A stretch of DNA of 64,000 nucleotides, from the NCBI RefSeq assembly GCF_000718985.1, contig NZ_JODL01000017.1:1-64000 (forward strand). Direction: 5' to 3'. Below are positions 41,817 through 51,156 of the stretch, piece by piece. Below the pieces are notes generated by a model. That model ran no database searches, was not told the DNA's origin, and was given only the letters and a program-made list of their open reading frames with translations. Within the stretch, counting starts at the first letter, position 1. Each line of letters opens with the position of its first letter. The position numbers were made by a program, and so were the translations under genes. The DNA is from Streptomyces megasporus. Lineage in GTDB: Bacteria; Actinomycetota; Actinomycetes; Streptomycetales; Streptomycetaceae.

Positions 41817-42853
41817 GAGCGCCTCCTCGCGGCCTTGCGGCCCAGCTCGCTCTTCTTCATCCAGTACGAGATCGCCCAGTTGACCAGCGCGATCAGCACC
41901 AGGAGCAGGAACATCACCCAGGCGATGGCCGAGGCCCGGCCCAGGTGCAGGTTGGTCCAGCCCTGTTCGTACAGGTAGAGGCCCAGGGTCTGGTACTGGC
42001 GGTCCGGGCCGCCGTTCGGTCCGCCGCCGGGGTTGAACAGCAGGGGCTCGCCGAAGAGCTGCGTCGCGCCGATGGTGGAGACGACGATCGTGAACAGGAT
42101 CGTGGGCCGCAGCGAGGGGATGGTGACGTGGACGAACTGCTGCCAGCGCGAGGCGCCGTCGAGCGCCGCCGACTCGTACAGGTCCTTGGGGACCGCCTGC
42201 ATGGCGGCGAGGTAGATGAGGGTGTTGTAGCCGGTCCAGCGCCAGATCACGATCGTGGAGATCGCGAACTGGGCGGTCCACTTGTCGTTGTGCCAGTCGA
42301 CGGGGTCGATGCCGACGGTCCCCAGGGCCCAGTTGATCATGCCGTAGTCACGGCCGAAGATCATGACGAAGACCAGGGTCGCCGCGGCCACCGAGGTGGC
42401 GTAGGGGGCCAGCATCGCGACGCGGAAGAACGTGGCGCCGCGCAGCTTGTAGTTCAGCAGATGGGCCAGACCGAGCGCCATCATCAACTGGGGGACGGTG
42501 GAGATCACCCCGAGGGTGAAGGTGTTGCCCAGGGAGTTCCAGAAGAAGTCGTCCTCGAACAGCCGGGTGAAGTTGCGCAGGCCGACCCATTCCATGTCGG
42601 TGGGGGCCGTCAGCGACACCTTGTGCAGTGAGGCCCATCCCGTGTAGAGCAGCGGGAAGAGACTGAAGGCCCCGAAGAAGACGAAGAACGGCGCGACGAA
42701 GGCGTACGGGCTCCACTTCACGTCCCGCTGGTACCAGCGGCTGCGGCGTTCGCGCCGCCGTGCCTCGCGGGAGGGAGGAGCGTTCCTGTGGCGCGGGGCC
42801 GCGCCCCCCTGGTGGGTGGGGGGCGCGGACACCGGCGAACCGGTAGTGGTCAC
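41813..42853 (-). CDS. cebF: cellobiose/cellotriose ABC permease (CebF-type)
   Basis: 346 aa permease with six predicted helices, from YAFVAPFFVFFGAFSLFPLLYTGW on. The coupling motif is ESAALDGASRWQQFVHVTIPSLRPTILF. A long charged N-terminal tail (RREARRRERRSRWYQRD) lies before the first helix. GTG at 42853, 7 bp after cebE. Partner of CebG and CebE. Confidence 0.92.
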   Translation of the reverse strand: MTTTGSPVSAPPTHQGGAAPRHRNAPPSREARRRERRSRWYQRDVKWSPYAFVAPFFVFFGAFSLFPLLYTGWASLHKVSLTAPTDMEWVGLRNFTRLFEDDFFWNSLGNTFTLGVISTVPQLMMALGLAHLLNYKLRGATFFRVAMLAPYATSVAAATLVFVMIFGRDYGMINWALGTVGIDPVDWHNDKWTAQFAISTIVIWRWTGYNTLIYLAAMQAVPKDLYESAALDGASRWQQFVHVTIPSLRPTILFTIVVSTIGATQLFGEPLLFNPGGGPNGGPDRQYQTLGLYLYEQGWTNLHLGRASAIAWVMFLLLVLIALVNWAISYWMKKSELGRKAARRRS

Positions 42854-42860
42854 TTGTCGA

Positions 42861-44180
42861 TCACTCGTCCAGCGCGTTGTCGACTGCCTTGACGGCCGCC
42901 TTCCAGCCGTCGTCGGGGGAGACGCCCTTCTGCTCGATCTGGAGCAGGCCGGTGCCGACGATGTTCTCCTGGATGAGCTGGTCCTTGGGACCGATCACCT
43001 GGGTGGGGATGCCCTTCGCGGCCTGGGAGAAGATCGGACCGATGGGCGCGTCGTCGAAGAACTCGTGCTTGGCCTCGGCGACTTCGGGCGTGTCGTAGGA
43101 CGCCTGGGCGCTGGGGAAGCTGCCGCGTTCGGCGAAGAGCTTGGCCTGCTGGGTGGGCGCGGTCAGCCAGGCGGCGAACTTGATCGCCTCTTCCTTGTTC
43201 TTGCTCGCCTCGGGGACGCCGAGGAAGGAGCCGCCCCAGTTGCCGGCCTTGGGGGCCTGGGCGATGTCCCACTTGTCCTTGGCCTTCTCGCCGCCCTTGC
43301 TCTGGAGGTTGCCGAGCATCCAGGCGGGGCAGGAGACCGTGGCGAAGTCGCCGTTGTTGATGGCGTTCTCCCACGGCTTGGTGAACTGCTGGAGCTTGGC
43401 CGTCATGCCCTCCGTCGCGGCCTCGGCAGCGACGTCCCAGGCCTTCTGGACATCCGGGTTGGTCTTGTAGATGACGTCACCCTGCTCGTTGTAGTAGCGG
43501 GTGGCGCTGGAGGAGATGGCCGCGTTGTACACGCCGCCGGCGGAGTCGACCCAGGCGACGCCGTCGGGGCCCTTCTCCTGGAACCGCTTGCCGGCGTCGA
43601 TGTACTTCTGCCAGTCGCCCGCCCACAGCTTGCCGACCTCCTCGCGGTCGGTGGGCAGCCCGGCGGCCTCGAAGTAGTCCTTGCGATAGCAGATCGCCAT
43701 CGGGCCGATGTCCGTGCCCAGTCCGATGGTCTTGCCGTCCTGGGTGGTGGCCTGGTCCCACTTCCAGGACAGGAAGTCCTCCTTGGTGACGCCGTCCGCC
43801 TTGCCCAGGTCCACGAACTTGTCGGCCTGGGTCCGGACCACCTCGGCGATGTTCGCCACCTCGATGGCCTGGATGTCGGCGAGGCCGCTGTTGCTGCTCA
43901 ACCGCGTGAGGAGCTGCGGGTAGTAGTTCTCGTTCCGCTCGATGACGGTCTGCTTGATCTCGACCTTCGGGTTGAGCTTCTCGTACTCCTCGTAGAGCCC
44001 GGCCTCCTGGAAGCCGAACGTTCCGAAGAGGCCGACGGTGATGACGGTCTTGCCGTCGCTGTCGCCGCCGGACTCGCTGTCCGTGCCGTCGTCGCTCGCG
44101 CACCCGGCGAGCAGACCGGAGCCGATGACCGCGACGGCCGCGAGGGCCACGGCTCGGCGGGTGGTGCGGGTCTTGCGCAC
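42861..44180 (-). CDS. cebE: cellobiose-binding lipoprotein (CebE-type)
   Basis: 439 aa solute-binding protein family 1. The signal peptide ends in the lipobox GLLAGC, so it is anchored outside the membrane. The fold shows KTVITVGLFGTFGFQEAGLYEEYEKLNPKVEIKQTV and GKTIGLGTDIGPMAICYRKDYFEAAGLP. GTG at 44180 has GGAGGAC five bases upstream. First gene of the cebE-cebF-cebG-bglC unit. A CebR palindrome lies 124 bp upstream at 44304. Confidence 0.94.
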   Translation of the reverse strand: MRKTRTTRRAVALAAVAVIGSGLLAGCASDDGTDSESGGDSDGKTVITVGLFGTFGFQEAGLYEEYEKLNPKVEIKQTVIERNENYYPQLLTRLSSNSGLADIQAIEVANIAEVVRTQADKFVDLGKADGVTKEDFLSWKWDQATTQDGKTIGLGTDIGPMAICYRKDYFEAAGLPTDREEVGKLWAGDWQKYIDAGKRFQEKGPDGVAWVDSAGGVYNAAISSSATRYYNEQGDVIYKTNPDVQKAWDVAAEAATEGMTAKLQQFTKPWENAINNGDFATVSCPAWMLGNLQSKGGEKAKDKWDIAQAPKAGNWGGSFLGVPEASKNKEEAIKFAAWLTAPTQQAKLFAERGSFPSAQASYDTPEVAEAKHEFFDDAPIGPIFSQAAKGIPTQVIGPKDQLIQENIVGTGLLQIEQKGVSPDDGWKAAVKAVDNALDE

Positions 44181-44303
44181 TGCGTCCTCCTAGCGCCCTG
44201 AACGTTTCGCTCCCGGCCGAGAGAAAGGTGTGGGGGACCGCGGTGGCGGAGTGGTGCTGCGGCTCGGGTGGGCAACGTGCGGGTTTGTATGGGTCAGGTC
44301 ATT

Positions 44304-44317
44304 TGGGAGCGCTCCCA
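44304..44317. promoter_or_regulatory. CebR operator between cebE and cebR
   Basis: Perfect palindrome TGGGAGCGCTCCCA in the divergent cebE/cebR region. It should control cebEFG and may also autoregulate cebR. Confidence 0.92.
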
Positions 44318-44483
44318 GACGTGATGAGTTGAAGGGTTGCGGCTCCCTGGCGCGGGTGTCAAGGGAATGGACAGACTGACCCGACGCAGTTATCCGGCTG
44401 TTAGCTTCGGTGGCTGATCGATACTGGTGCACGGGACCGGACGGTTCCGCGCGCGTGAGCAGGGACGACCTGGGGAGGCGGTC

Positions 44484-45521
44484 ATGACAGTGAGCGGACG
44501 GCGGGGTCGAAGGCCGACCCTGGAACAGGTCGCCGCCTACGCGGGAGTGGGGCGCGGCACCGTCTCCCGGGTGATCAACGGCGCCGCGAACGTCAGCGAC
44601 CAGACGCGCACCGCCGTCCAGCGGGCGATCGCCGAGTTGGGCTACGTGCCCAACCGGGCGGCCCGAGCGCTGGCCGCGGGCAGCACGGACGCGATCGCGC
44701 TGGTGATCCCCGAGGCCGAGACGAGGCTGTTCGCCGAGCCGTACTTCTCCGGCATCATCCGCGGAGTCAGCGCCGAACTCGCCGACACCGACATGCAGTT
44801 GTTGCTCACGCTGATCCGCAACCTCAAGGAGCGCGACCGCTTCGCCCAGTACGTCACGGCCCACCGCGTGGACGGGGTGCTGCTGCTCTCCGTCCACGCC
44901 GACGACCCCCTGCCGGACCTGCTGCAGGAGATCGGGATGCCCGCCGTCCTCAGCGGTCGCCGCGGCGGCGAGGAACCCGTCCCGTACGTGGACTGCGACA
45001 ACACCGGAGGCGCGCAGGCCGCCGTGGAGCACCTGATCGGGCGCGGCCGGCGGTCGGTGGCGACCATCACCGGACCTCCGGACATGTACGTCGCCCGGTG
45101 CCGTCTCCAGGGGTACCGCGAAGCGGTGCGGGCGGCGGGGCTGGCGGAGGACGACGGGCTGGTGGCCGAGGGGGACTTCACCGAGGAGGGCGGACGCCGC
45201 GCCATGCGGGAACTCCTCGCCGCGCGCCCCGAGCTGGACGCCGTGTTCTGCGCCTCGGACGTGATGGCCGCCGGCGCCCGGGCCGTGCTCCGCGAGGCGG
45301 GTCGTCGGGTGCCCGACGACGTGGCCCTGGTCGGCTTCGACGACTCGGCCGTCGCCCGTCACATGGACCCGCCCCTGACCAGCGTGCGGCAGCCGATCGA
45401 GGAGATGGGCCGCGCCATGGTCCGGGTGCTGCTGGAGGAGATCGCCGGGCGCAAGGAGGGCCGGGACGGCCGCTCGAACCGGGTGCTGGCCACGGAGCTG
45501 GTCCGCCGCTCCTCGTCGTAG
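44484..45521 (+). CDS. cebR: LacI-family repressor CebR
   Basis: 345 aa. The N-terminal helix-turn-helix is GRRPTLEQVAAYAGVGRGTVSRVINGAANVSDQTRTAV with a hinge helix in VPNRAARALAAG. The periplasmic-binding-like sensor has IALVIPEAETRLFAEPYFSGIIRGVSAEL and PPDMYVARCRLQGYREAV. It binds the TGGGAGCGCTCCCA sites in this window and is released by cello-oligosaccharides in known Streptomyces. ATG at 44484 has GGGGAGG five bases upstream and is preferred over longer frames. Confidence 0.95.
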   Translation: MTVSGRRGRRPTLEQVAAYAGVGRGTVSRVINGAANVSDQTRTAVQRAIAELGYVPNRAARALAAGSTDAIALVIPEAETRLFAEPYFSGIIRGVSAELADTDMQLLLTLIRNLKERDRFAQYVTAHRVDGVLLLSVHADDPLPDLLQEIGMPAVLSGRRGGEEPVPYVDCDNTGGAQAAVEHLIGRGRRSVATITGPPDMYVARCRLQGYREAVRAAGLAEDDGLVAEGDFTEEGGRRAMRELLAARPELDAVFCASDVMAAGARAVLREAGRRVPDDVALVGFDDSAVARHMDPPLTSVRQPIEEMGRAMVRVLLEEIAGRKEGRDGRSNRVLATELVRRSSS

Positions 45522-45621
45522 TCGCGTTCGCGATCGCACGGCTCGGTCGTCGCGCGTCGTGGCTTCTCGCGGGAACCCGGTCTGCCCACGGGGTTCGGCG
45601 AGGAATCACGAGATGCGCGAA

Positions 45622-45649
45622 GGGGCCGGTCGGCGCACCGACCGGCCCC
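45622..45649. terminator. bidirectional terminator between cebR and the GH6 gene
   Basis: 12-bp perfect stem, 45622-45633 with 45638-45649, 4-nt loop. Convergent genes end on both sides (45521 and 45702). Confidence 0.85.
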
Positions 45650-45701
45650 CCGCCGTCACCGTCGTTCACGGATCACACGGCCGACTCGCGTCGGTCGATG
45701 A

Positions 45702-47447
45702 TCAGTTGATCGGCGGGTAGGCGTTGCGCAGCAACTCCTCGAACTGGGCCTGGAACCAGTGGCCGGAGACCGGCGCACCGGGCAGGGCGCCCGACTTGTT
45801 GTTGTTGTTGCGCGCGTTGCCCCCGTAGTCGGGGTCGCACATCTGGTCGGCGCGCTTGCCCTCGTCGTTCGGGATGTCCTCGCTGGCGCCGTCCGACTCC
45901 CCCGGCGGCTTGATCCACGCGTAGGCGTCGATACCGGAGGCGGGGGCCGCCTTCGGCCGCTCACCGAGACCGGCGCCGGCCTGGTTGCACCAGTTGCCGG
46001 TGTGAATCCGGCGGTCGATGCGGCTGTTCTCGACGAAGCTGTCGACATTGGTCTTGGCCGCGGGGGCGGTGGGCCGGTTGGGGCCGCCCCAACCGTTGCG
46101 GGAGGTGTCGATGATCACGCCGACGTCGGAGCGGAAGCCGGCCCGGACGGCCTCCTGGCGGAAGGCCTGGGCGTAGGACTGCTCGTCCACGTAGCGGTTC
46201 CAGTCGACCCACTTGGACTGGCGGACCGAGGTGCCGTTCACCGTGTCGTTGATGGTGAAGTGGGGCTCCTTCAGCGCGCCGTAGTTGGCGACGTTGGCGG
46301 CGAAGCCGGCGACGTCGTCGACCGTGGCGCCCTCGGAGGTGGCGGCCTTGTAGAGCATGTCGGCGGACGCGCCGAAGTTGTCGTCCCAGCCGAGCCAGCC
46401 GTGGTGGCCGATGTCGATGTAGTTGTAGACGTTGTCGTACTGGCCGAGCGTGGCCAGGTTGTAGCCGACGCCCTTGACGTAGTTGCCGTTGGCCAGCATC
46501 TCGTCACACTGCGGGGTGGCGGTCGCCCGGCTGCCGACGTTGGTGACCAGGTTCGGCAGCGAGTCGATCTCGACGATGTTCACGATCCGCAGGCCGGCGT
46601 ACTTCGGGTCGCCGACGATCTCCGCGATCGGGTCGATGAACTCGCGCTTGTAGCGGTCGATCTCGTTCGGGCCGAGCTCGCCCTGGGAGGCCAGCGCGGC
46701 GCAGTCGCGGCCGGGCAGGTTGTAGGTGACGATCTGGATGACGTCGGCGTCCTGCTCCAGGGCCTCGTCGAGGTGGTCCCGCAGGCCCATGGTGTTCTCG
46801 CCCGCGGAGCCCGACTCGATGGCGGAGATGCGGTCCAGCCACACGGCGGTGGGCTGGTTGGAGATCGCCCGACCACCGCTCCTGGCGGCCTGGGCCGACC
46901 AGTCGGGGTTGACGTAGACCTTGGCGCCCGCGTACGGGTTGTCCACGCGGTCACCGCGCGGCGGCGGGTCGGTCGGGTCGTCCGGCTCGTCGGGGATGTC
47001 CGGGTCCTGGACGTCCACGTTGCAGGTGGTGCCGTTGAGCTTGAACGTGGTGGGCTTCGGGTTCGAACCGGAGTACACCCCGTTGAAGCCGAAGTTGGCG
47101 GAGCCACCGGCGGACAGTGTCGAGTTCCAGGACGGGGCGCTCGCGGTCACGTGCGCGCCGTCCTGCGAGACGGTGGCGTTCCACGCCTGGCCAGCCTTCT
47201 GGTTCCCGGCGTAGTCCCACTCCACCCGCCAGTTGCTCAGGGTGGAGGTGGCGTTGTTGGTCACGGTGACGGAGGCGGTGAAGCCGGAGCCCCAGTCGTT
47301 GACGACCGTGTAGTCGACGGTGCACGCGGGCGCCGCGGCGGCGGTGCCCTGCATCAAGCCACCCGCGCCGAGTACGCCGGCGACCAGCGTGCTCGCGGCG
47401 AGTAACGCCGTACGACGCTTTCGCGCCGGTGTTCTGGTGCCTGTCAT
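45702..47447 (-). CDS. secreted GH6 cellobiohydrolase with N-terminal CBM2
   Basis: 581 aa. A twin-basic signal peptide (RKRRTALLAASTLVAGVLGA) is followed by a CBM2 (about 42-146: [23 protein letters not shown]) and a Pro/Asp linker. The GH6 domain has the catalytic-acid region VTYNLPGRDCAALASQGE, TNVGSRATATPQC and HTGNWCNQAGAGLGERP. GH6 enzymes of this layout attack the non-reducing ends of cellulose chains. ATG at 47447 after GAAGGA. CebR-type palindromes lie upstream (47830). Confidence 0.92.
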   Translation of the reverse strand: MTGTRTPARKRRTALLAASTLVAGVLGAGGLMQGTAAAAPACTVDYTVVNDWGSGFTASVTVTNNATSTLSNWRVEWDYAGNQKAGQAWNATVSQDGAHVTASAPSWNSTLSAGGSANFGFNGVYSGSNPKPTTFKLNGTTCNVDVQDPDIPDEPDDPTDPPPRGDRVDNPYAGAKVYVNPDWSAQAARSGGRAISNQPTAVWLDRISAIESGSAGENTMGLRDHLDEALEQDADVIQIVTYNLPGRDCAALASQGELGPNEIDRYKREFIDPIAEIVGDPKYAGLRIVNIVEIDSLPNLVTNVGSRATATPQCDEMLANGNYVKGVGYNLATLGQYDNVYNYIDIGHHGWLGWDDNFGASADMLYKAATSEGATVDDVAGFAANVANYGALKEPHFTINDTVNGTSVRQSKWVDWNRYVDEQSYAQAFRQEAVRAGFRSDVGVIIDTSRNGWGGPNRPTAPAAKTNVDSFVENSRIDRRIHTGNWCNQAGAGLGERPKAAPASGIDAYAWIKPPGESDGASEDIPNDEGKRADQMCDPDYGGNARNNNNKSGALPGAPVSGHWFQAQFEELLRNAYPPIN

Positions 47448-47829
47448 GCGATCCTTCCTCTTCCTTCCGGGGTGTCCTCCGGGCGACGGCGGAGCCCTGC
47501 TCCGCGGCTCGGGGGTGCGGTCGTGTCACGGGTGCGGTCCCGGACCGGGGCGGTCCTCGGCCGTGGTGGGGAACGACCGCCGACGTGGCGCGGAGTCACG
47601 GGGAGCTCCGGCCCCGTTCCCCGCCGTTCCGGCCGGAGGCGTGGCCCACCGGCGGTGCCGGGAGGCGACGGGAGGTGGTCGGGGGAACCGGGCCGGTCGG
47701 AGGACCGGCCGTGATCGTGAAGAGGCGCGATGGCGTGCGCCGTGGTGGTGAACGACGCCCGGGGGCGCGGTGGGGGGTACATGAAGCGGCTCCTGGTCGG
47801 TCGAACGCGCCGTTCCCGGCACACGACTG

Positions 47830-47843
47830 TGGAAGCGCTCCCA
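47830..47843. promoter_or_regulatory. CebR-type operator, GH6-proximal, one mismatch
   Basis: TGGAAGCGCTCCCA differs from the perfect CebR palindrome at one base. It is 383 bp before the GH6 ATG, so GH6 would have a long leader, or this site serves looping with 47973. Confidence 0.75.
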
Positions 47844-47972
47844 CTGGTTGGAAAGAACGTAGCGGCAACTTCCGGTTGTGGCCAGAGTGGGTTCAGGAAT
47901 TGGCGGACCGAATTTCTTCGGCAGGGTCATCTCGTTCAGACTCTTGACAGGTGTCATGTCCACCTTGACCCT

Positions 47973-47986
47973 TGGGAGCGCTCCCA
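47973..47986. promoter_or_regulatory. CebR operator before the GH48 gene
   Basis: Perfect TGGGAGCGCTCCCA, 80 bp before the GH48 ATG and 24 bp after a TTGACA. Centre-to-centre distance to the 47830 site is 143 bp. Confidence 0.9.
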
Positions 47987-48066
47987 CTGGTTTCGGCACC
48001 TCCCCACGCACCAGGCACAGCTCAGCTCCTCCCCCCACTCCCGAGCCGCGAGGAGGGAACTCCCGC

Positions 48067-51021
48067 ATGTCCGTGTTACCGGTTCCGGACGCACCACCGA
48101 GATCTCGAAGAGGCAGAGCCAGGAGACTGCTCGCGGCGGCCGCCGTGGTCTCCCTTCCGCTGGGGATGACCTCGGCGCTCGGAGGCACTGCCCAGGCCGC
48201 CGCCGTCCAGTGCGGCGTCGACTACTCCAAGAACGACTGGGGCTCCGGCTTCACCGCCTCCGTCACCATCACCAACCGGGGCTCCGAGGCCATCGAGAAC
48301 TGGACCCTGACCTACGACTACGGCGGCAACCAGAGGCTCCTCCAGGGCTGGAACGGCCAGTGGTCGCAGTCGGGCAGGACCATCACCGTCAAGAACCCGA
48401 CGTACAGCACGAGGATCGCCGCCGGCGCCGCCGTCACCGCCGGCGCCAACTTCTCCTACAGCGGCACCAACACCGACCCGACCTCCTTCTCGGTCAACGG
48501 CACCCGCTGCAACGGCGCTGCCGCCGCGCCCACCGCCACCCTGACCAGCCCCGAGCCGGGCGCGGTCTTCTCCGAGGGCGCGACCGTCCCCCTGGCCGCC
48601 ACCGCGCGCGCCGAGGAACCCGGCGCCCGCATCGAGAAGGTGGAGTTCTACAGCGACACCGAGCTGCTGGGGACCGACACCACGGCCCCCTACACCTTCG
48701 CGTGGGAGGACGTCGCCGCGGGCAACTACTCCCTCTACGCCGTCGCCCACGACTCCAACGGCATGTCGAGCGAGTCCACCCCCGTCGGCATCCAGGTGAC
48801 CTCCGGCCCCGCGCTGGTCGTCAGCCCGGCCCAGCTCGGCATCCGCCAGGGGGAGACCGGAGAGTTCTCCGTGCGGCTCTCCAAGCAGCCGACCTCCACC
48901 GTGACGGCGACCGTGAGCCGCACCGCGGGCAACTCCGGTCTGTCCGTCCGCGAGGGCGACCGGCTCACCTTCTCCCCGTCCGACTGGAACACCCCCAAGA
49001 AGGTGACCATCGCCGCCGCGGACAGCGGCTCGGGGGCCGCGACGTTCACCGTCAGCGCCCCCGGTCACAAGGACGCCCAGGTCACGGTGACGCAGCTCGC
49101 CAACTCCGGTGACGCCGGGGAGTACGAGCAGCGGTTCCTCGACCTCTACAACAAGATCTTCGACCCGGCCAACGGGTACTTCTCGCCGGAGGGCATCCCC
49201 TACCACTCGGTCGAGACGCTGATGGTGGAGGCGCCCGACCACGGTCACGAGACGACCTCCGAGGCGTACAGCTACCTGATCTGGCTCCAGGCCATGTACG
49301 GCAAGGTCACCGAGGACTGGGGTCCGTTCAACGAGTCGTGGCAGATCATGGAGAAGTACATGATCCCCACGAAGGAGGACCAGCCGACCAACGGCTTCTA
49401 CGACGCGTCGAAGCCGGCCACCTACGCGGCCGAGCACCCGGACCCGTCGAACTACCCGTCGGCGATCGACGGCAACGTCCCGGTGGGCCGTGACCCGATC
49501 GCGGCCGAACTGCGCAGCGCCTACGGCACCTCCGACATCTACGGCATGCACTGGCTGCAGGACGTGGACAACGTCTACGGCTACGGCAACGCCCCCGGCA
49601 GCGTCTGCCAGGGCGGCCCGAGCCAGGAGGGCCCGTCGTACATCAACACCTTCCAGCGCGGCTCGCAGGAGTCGGTCTGGGAGACGGTGCCGCAGCCCAC
49701 CTGCGACGACTTCACCTTCGGCGGCAGGAACGGGTACCTCGACCTGTTCATGGACGACGACGACTACGCCAAGCAGTGGAAGTTCACCAACGCCCCCGAC
49801 GCCGACGCCCGCGCCATCCAGGCCGCCTACTGGGCCGAGATGTGGGCCGAGGAGCAGGGCCGGAAGTCCGAGATCTCCGCGACCCTGACCAAGGCCGCGA
49901 AGATGGGCGACTACCTGCGCTACGCCTTCTTCGACAAGTACTTCAAGAAGGTCGGCAACTGCGTCGGTCCCACCTCCTGCCCCGCCGGCACCGGCAAGGA
50001 CAGCGCGCACTACCTGCTCTCCTGGTACTACGCCTGGGGCGGCGCCACCGACACCAGCGCCGGCTGGGCCTGGCGGATCGGCAGCAGCCACAACCACTTC
50101 GGCTACCAGAACCCGATGACGGCCCACGCCCTGACCACCGTCCCGGAGCTGCGTCCCAAGGGCTCCACCTCCGTGGCGGACTGGGAGAAGAGCCTTCAGC
50201 GCCAGGTCGAGTTCTACCGCTGGCTGCAGTCCGACGAGGGCGGCATCGCGGGCGGCGCGACCAACAGTTGGGGCGGCAACTACGGCACCCCGCCGTCCGG
50301 CACCCCCACCTTCTACGGCATGTTCTACGACGAGAAGCCCGTCTACCACGACCCGCCGTCGAACCAGTGGTTCGGCATGCAGGCCTGGTCGATGGAGCGC
50401 GTCGCCGAGCTCTACCACGAGACCGGCAACGCCATGGCCAAGGAGGTCCTGGACAAGTGGGTGGACTGGGTCCTGTCGGAGATCACCGTCAACCCCGGCG
50501 GCAACTACCAGATCCCGTCGACCCTCCAGTGGTCGGGCAGGCCCGACACCTGGAACCCGTCCAACCCGGGTGACAACGCGAACCTGCACGTGACGGTCCG
50601 CGACTACACCACCGACGTCGGTGTCACCGCGGCCCTGGCCAAGACCCTGATGTACTACGCCGCCAAGTCCGGCGACGAGGAGGCCAGGACCACCGCCAAG
50701 GACCTGATGGACGCCATGTGGGACCACCACCAGGACGCGATGGGCATCGCGGTCGAGGAGACCCGCACCGACTTCGAGCGCTTCGACGACAAGGTGTACG
50801 TCCCCTCGGGCTGGACCGGCACCATGCCCAACGGCGACAGGATCGGCTCCGACTCCACCTTCCTGTCGATCCGCTCCTTCTACAAGGACGACCCGCAGTT
50901 CAACAAGGTGGAGAGCTATCTGAACGGCGGTGAGGCGCCGACGTTCACCTACCACCGGTTCTGGGCCCAGGCGGACGCCGCGCTCGCCCTGGCGACCTAC
51001 GCGGACCTCTTCGGCGAGTAG
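48067..51021 (+). CDS. secreted GH48 exocellulase with CBM2 and Ig-like module
   Basis: 984 aa. Signal peptide ([33 protein letters not shown]), CBM2 (about 50-155: [26 protein letters not shown]), then Ig-like segments including [27 protein letters not shown], and a C-terminal GH48 domain of about 620 residues. The GH48 domain has [19 protein letters not shown] with the catalytic acid region, and [20 protein letters not shown]48 works from reducing ends and complements the divergent GH6. ATG at 48067 after GAGGAGGGA. Probably CebR-controlled. Confidence 0.93.
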   Translation: MSVLPVPDAPPRSRRGRARRLLAAAAVVSLPLGMTSALGGTAQAAAVQCGVDYSKNDWGSGFTASVTITNRGSEAIENWTLTYDYGGNQRLLQGWNGQWSQSGRTITVKNPTYSTRIAAGAAVTAGANFSYSGTNTDPTSFSVNGTRCNGAAAAPTATLTSPEPGAVFSEGATVPLAATARAEEPGARIEKVEFYSDTELLGTDTTAPYTFAWEDVAAGNYSLYAVAHDSNGMSSESTPVGIQVTSGPALVVSPAQLGIRQGETGEFSVRLSKQPTSTVTATVSRTAGNSGLSVREGDRLTFSPSDWNTPKKVTIAAADSGSGAATFTVSAPGHKDAQVTVTQLANSGDAGEYEQRFLDLYNKIFDPANGYFSPEGIPYHSVETLMVEAPDHGHETTSEAYSYLIWLQAMYGKVTEDWGPFNESWQIMEKYMIPTKEDQPTNGFYDASKPATYAAEHPDPSNYPSAIDGNVPVGRDPIAAELRSAYGTSDIYGMHWLQDVDNVYGYGNAPGSVCQGGPSQEGPSYINTFQRGSQESVWETVPQPTCDDFTFGGRNGYLDLFMDDDDYAKQWKFTNAPDADARAIQAAYWAEMWAEEQGRKSEISATLTKAAKMGDYLRYAFFDKYFKKVGNCVGPTSCPAGTGKDSAHYLLSWYYAWGGATDTSAGWAWRIGSSHNHFGYQNPMTAHALTTVPELRPKGSTSVADWEKSLQRQVEFYRWLQSDEGGIAGGATNSWGGNYGTPPSGTPTFYGMFYDEKPVYHDPPSNQWFGMQAWSMERVAELYHETGNAMAKEVLDKWVDWVLSEITVNPGGNYQIPSTLQWSGRPDTWNPSNPGDNANLHVTVRDYTTDVGVTAALAKTLMYYAAKSGDEEARTTAKDLMDAMWDHHQDAMGIAVEETRTDFERFDDKVYVPSGWTGTMPNGDRIGSDSTFLSIRSFYKDDPQFNKVESYLNGGEAPTFTYHRFWAQADAALALATYADLFGE

Positions 51022-51042
51022 CCGCGAGAGGGAACGAGAGCC

Positions 51043-51088
51043 GGCCCCCCGGCCCGGTCTGAGTCGACGGCGGCCGCGCCGGGGGGCC
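51043..51088 (+). terminator. hairpin after the GH48 gene
   Basis: 11-bp G+C arms, 51043-51053 with 51078-51088, with a 24-nt loop, 21 bp beyond the stop codon. Confidence 0.55.
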
Positions 51089-51090
51089 TT

Positions 51091-51150
51091 CCAAACGAAC
51101 GACTCCCAAACGAACGACTCCCGAACGAACGACTCGAAGCGAACGACACC
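51091..51150. repeat. four 15-bp tandem repeats
   Basis: Units at 51091, 51106, 51121 and 51136. The first two are identical (CCAAACGAACGACTC); the third differs by one base and the fourth is more diverged. It sits between the GH48 terminator and the end of the convergent lyase gene. Too short and spacer-free for CRISPR. Confidence 0.9.
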
Positions 51151-51156
51151 ACGTGT

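Larger units (their letters stand above)
47448..48066. other. divergent GH6/GH48 intergenic region
   Basis: 619 bp between the two cellulase genes. It holds two CebR palindromes (47830-47843 and 47973-47986), a TTGACA at 47944-47949 that may be part of the GH48 promoter, and an inverted repeat of GGCCGGTC type near 47690-47710. No small gene stands out. Confidence 0.7.

Noticed and set aside
40705..42281. Extra ATP-binding gene for the Ceb transporter
   Set aside because: All long frames here are shadows or permeases; no Walker motifs were found, consistent with the shared MsiK-type ATPase encoded elsewhere.
47444..47824. Small gene between GH6 and GH48
   Set aside because: The open frame is Pro/Arg-rich, has no ribosome-binding site and contains no recognisable domain.
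51091..51150. Tandem 15-bp units as a CRISPR array
   Set aside because: Units are adjacent without spacers, only four copies, and no cas genes are in the window; Cas4-like homology at 32198 belongs to a nuclease-helicase operon instead.
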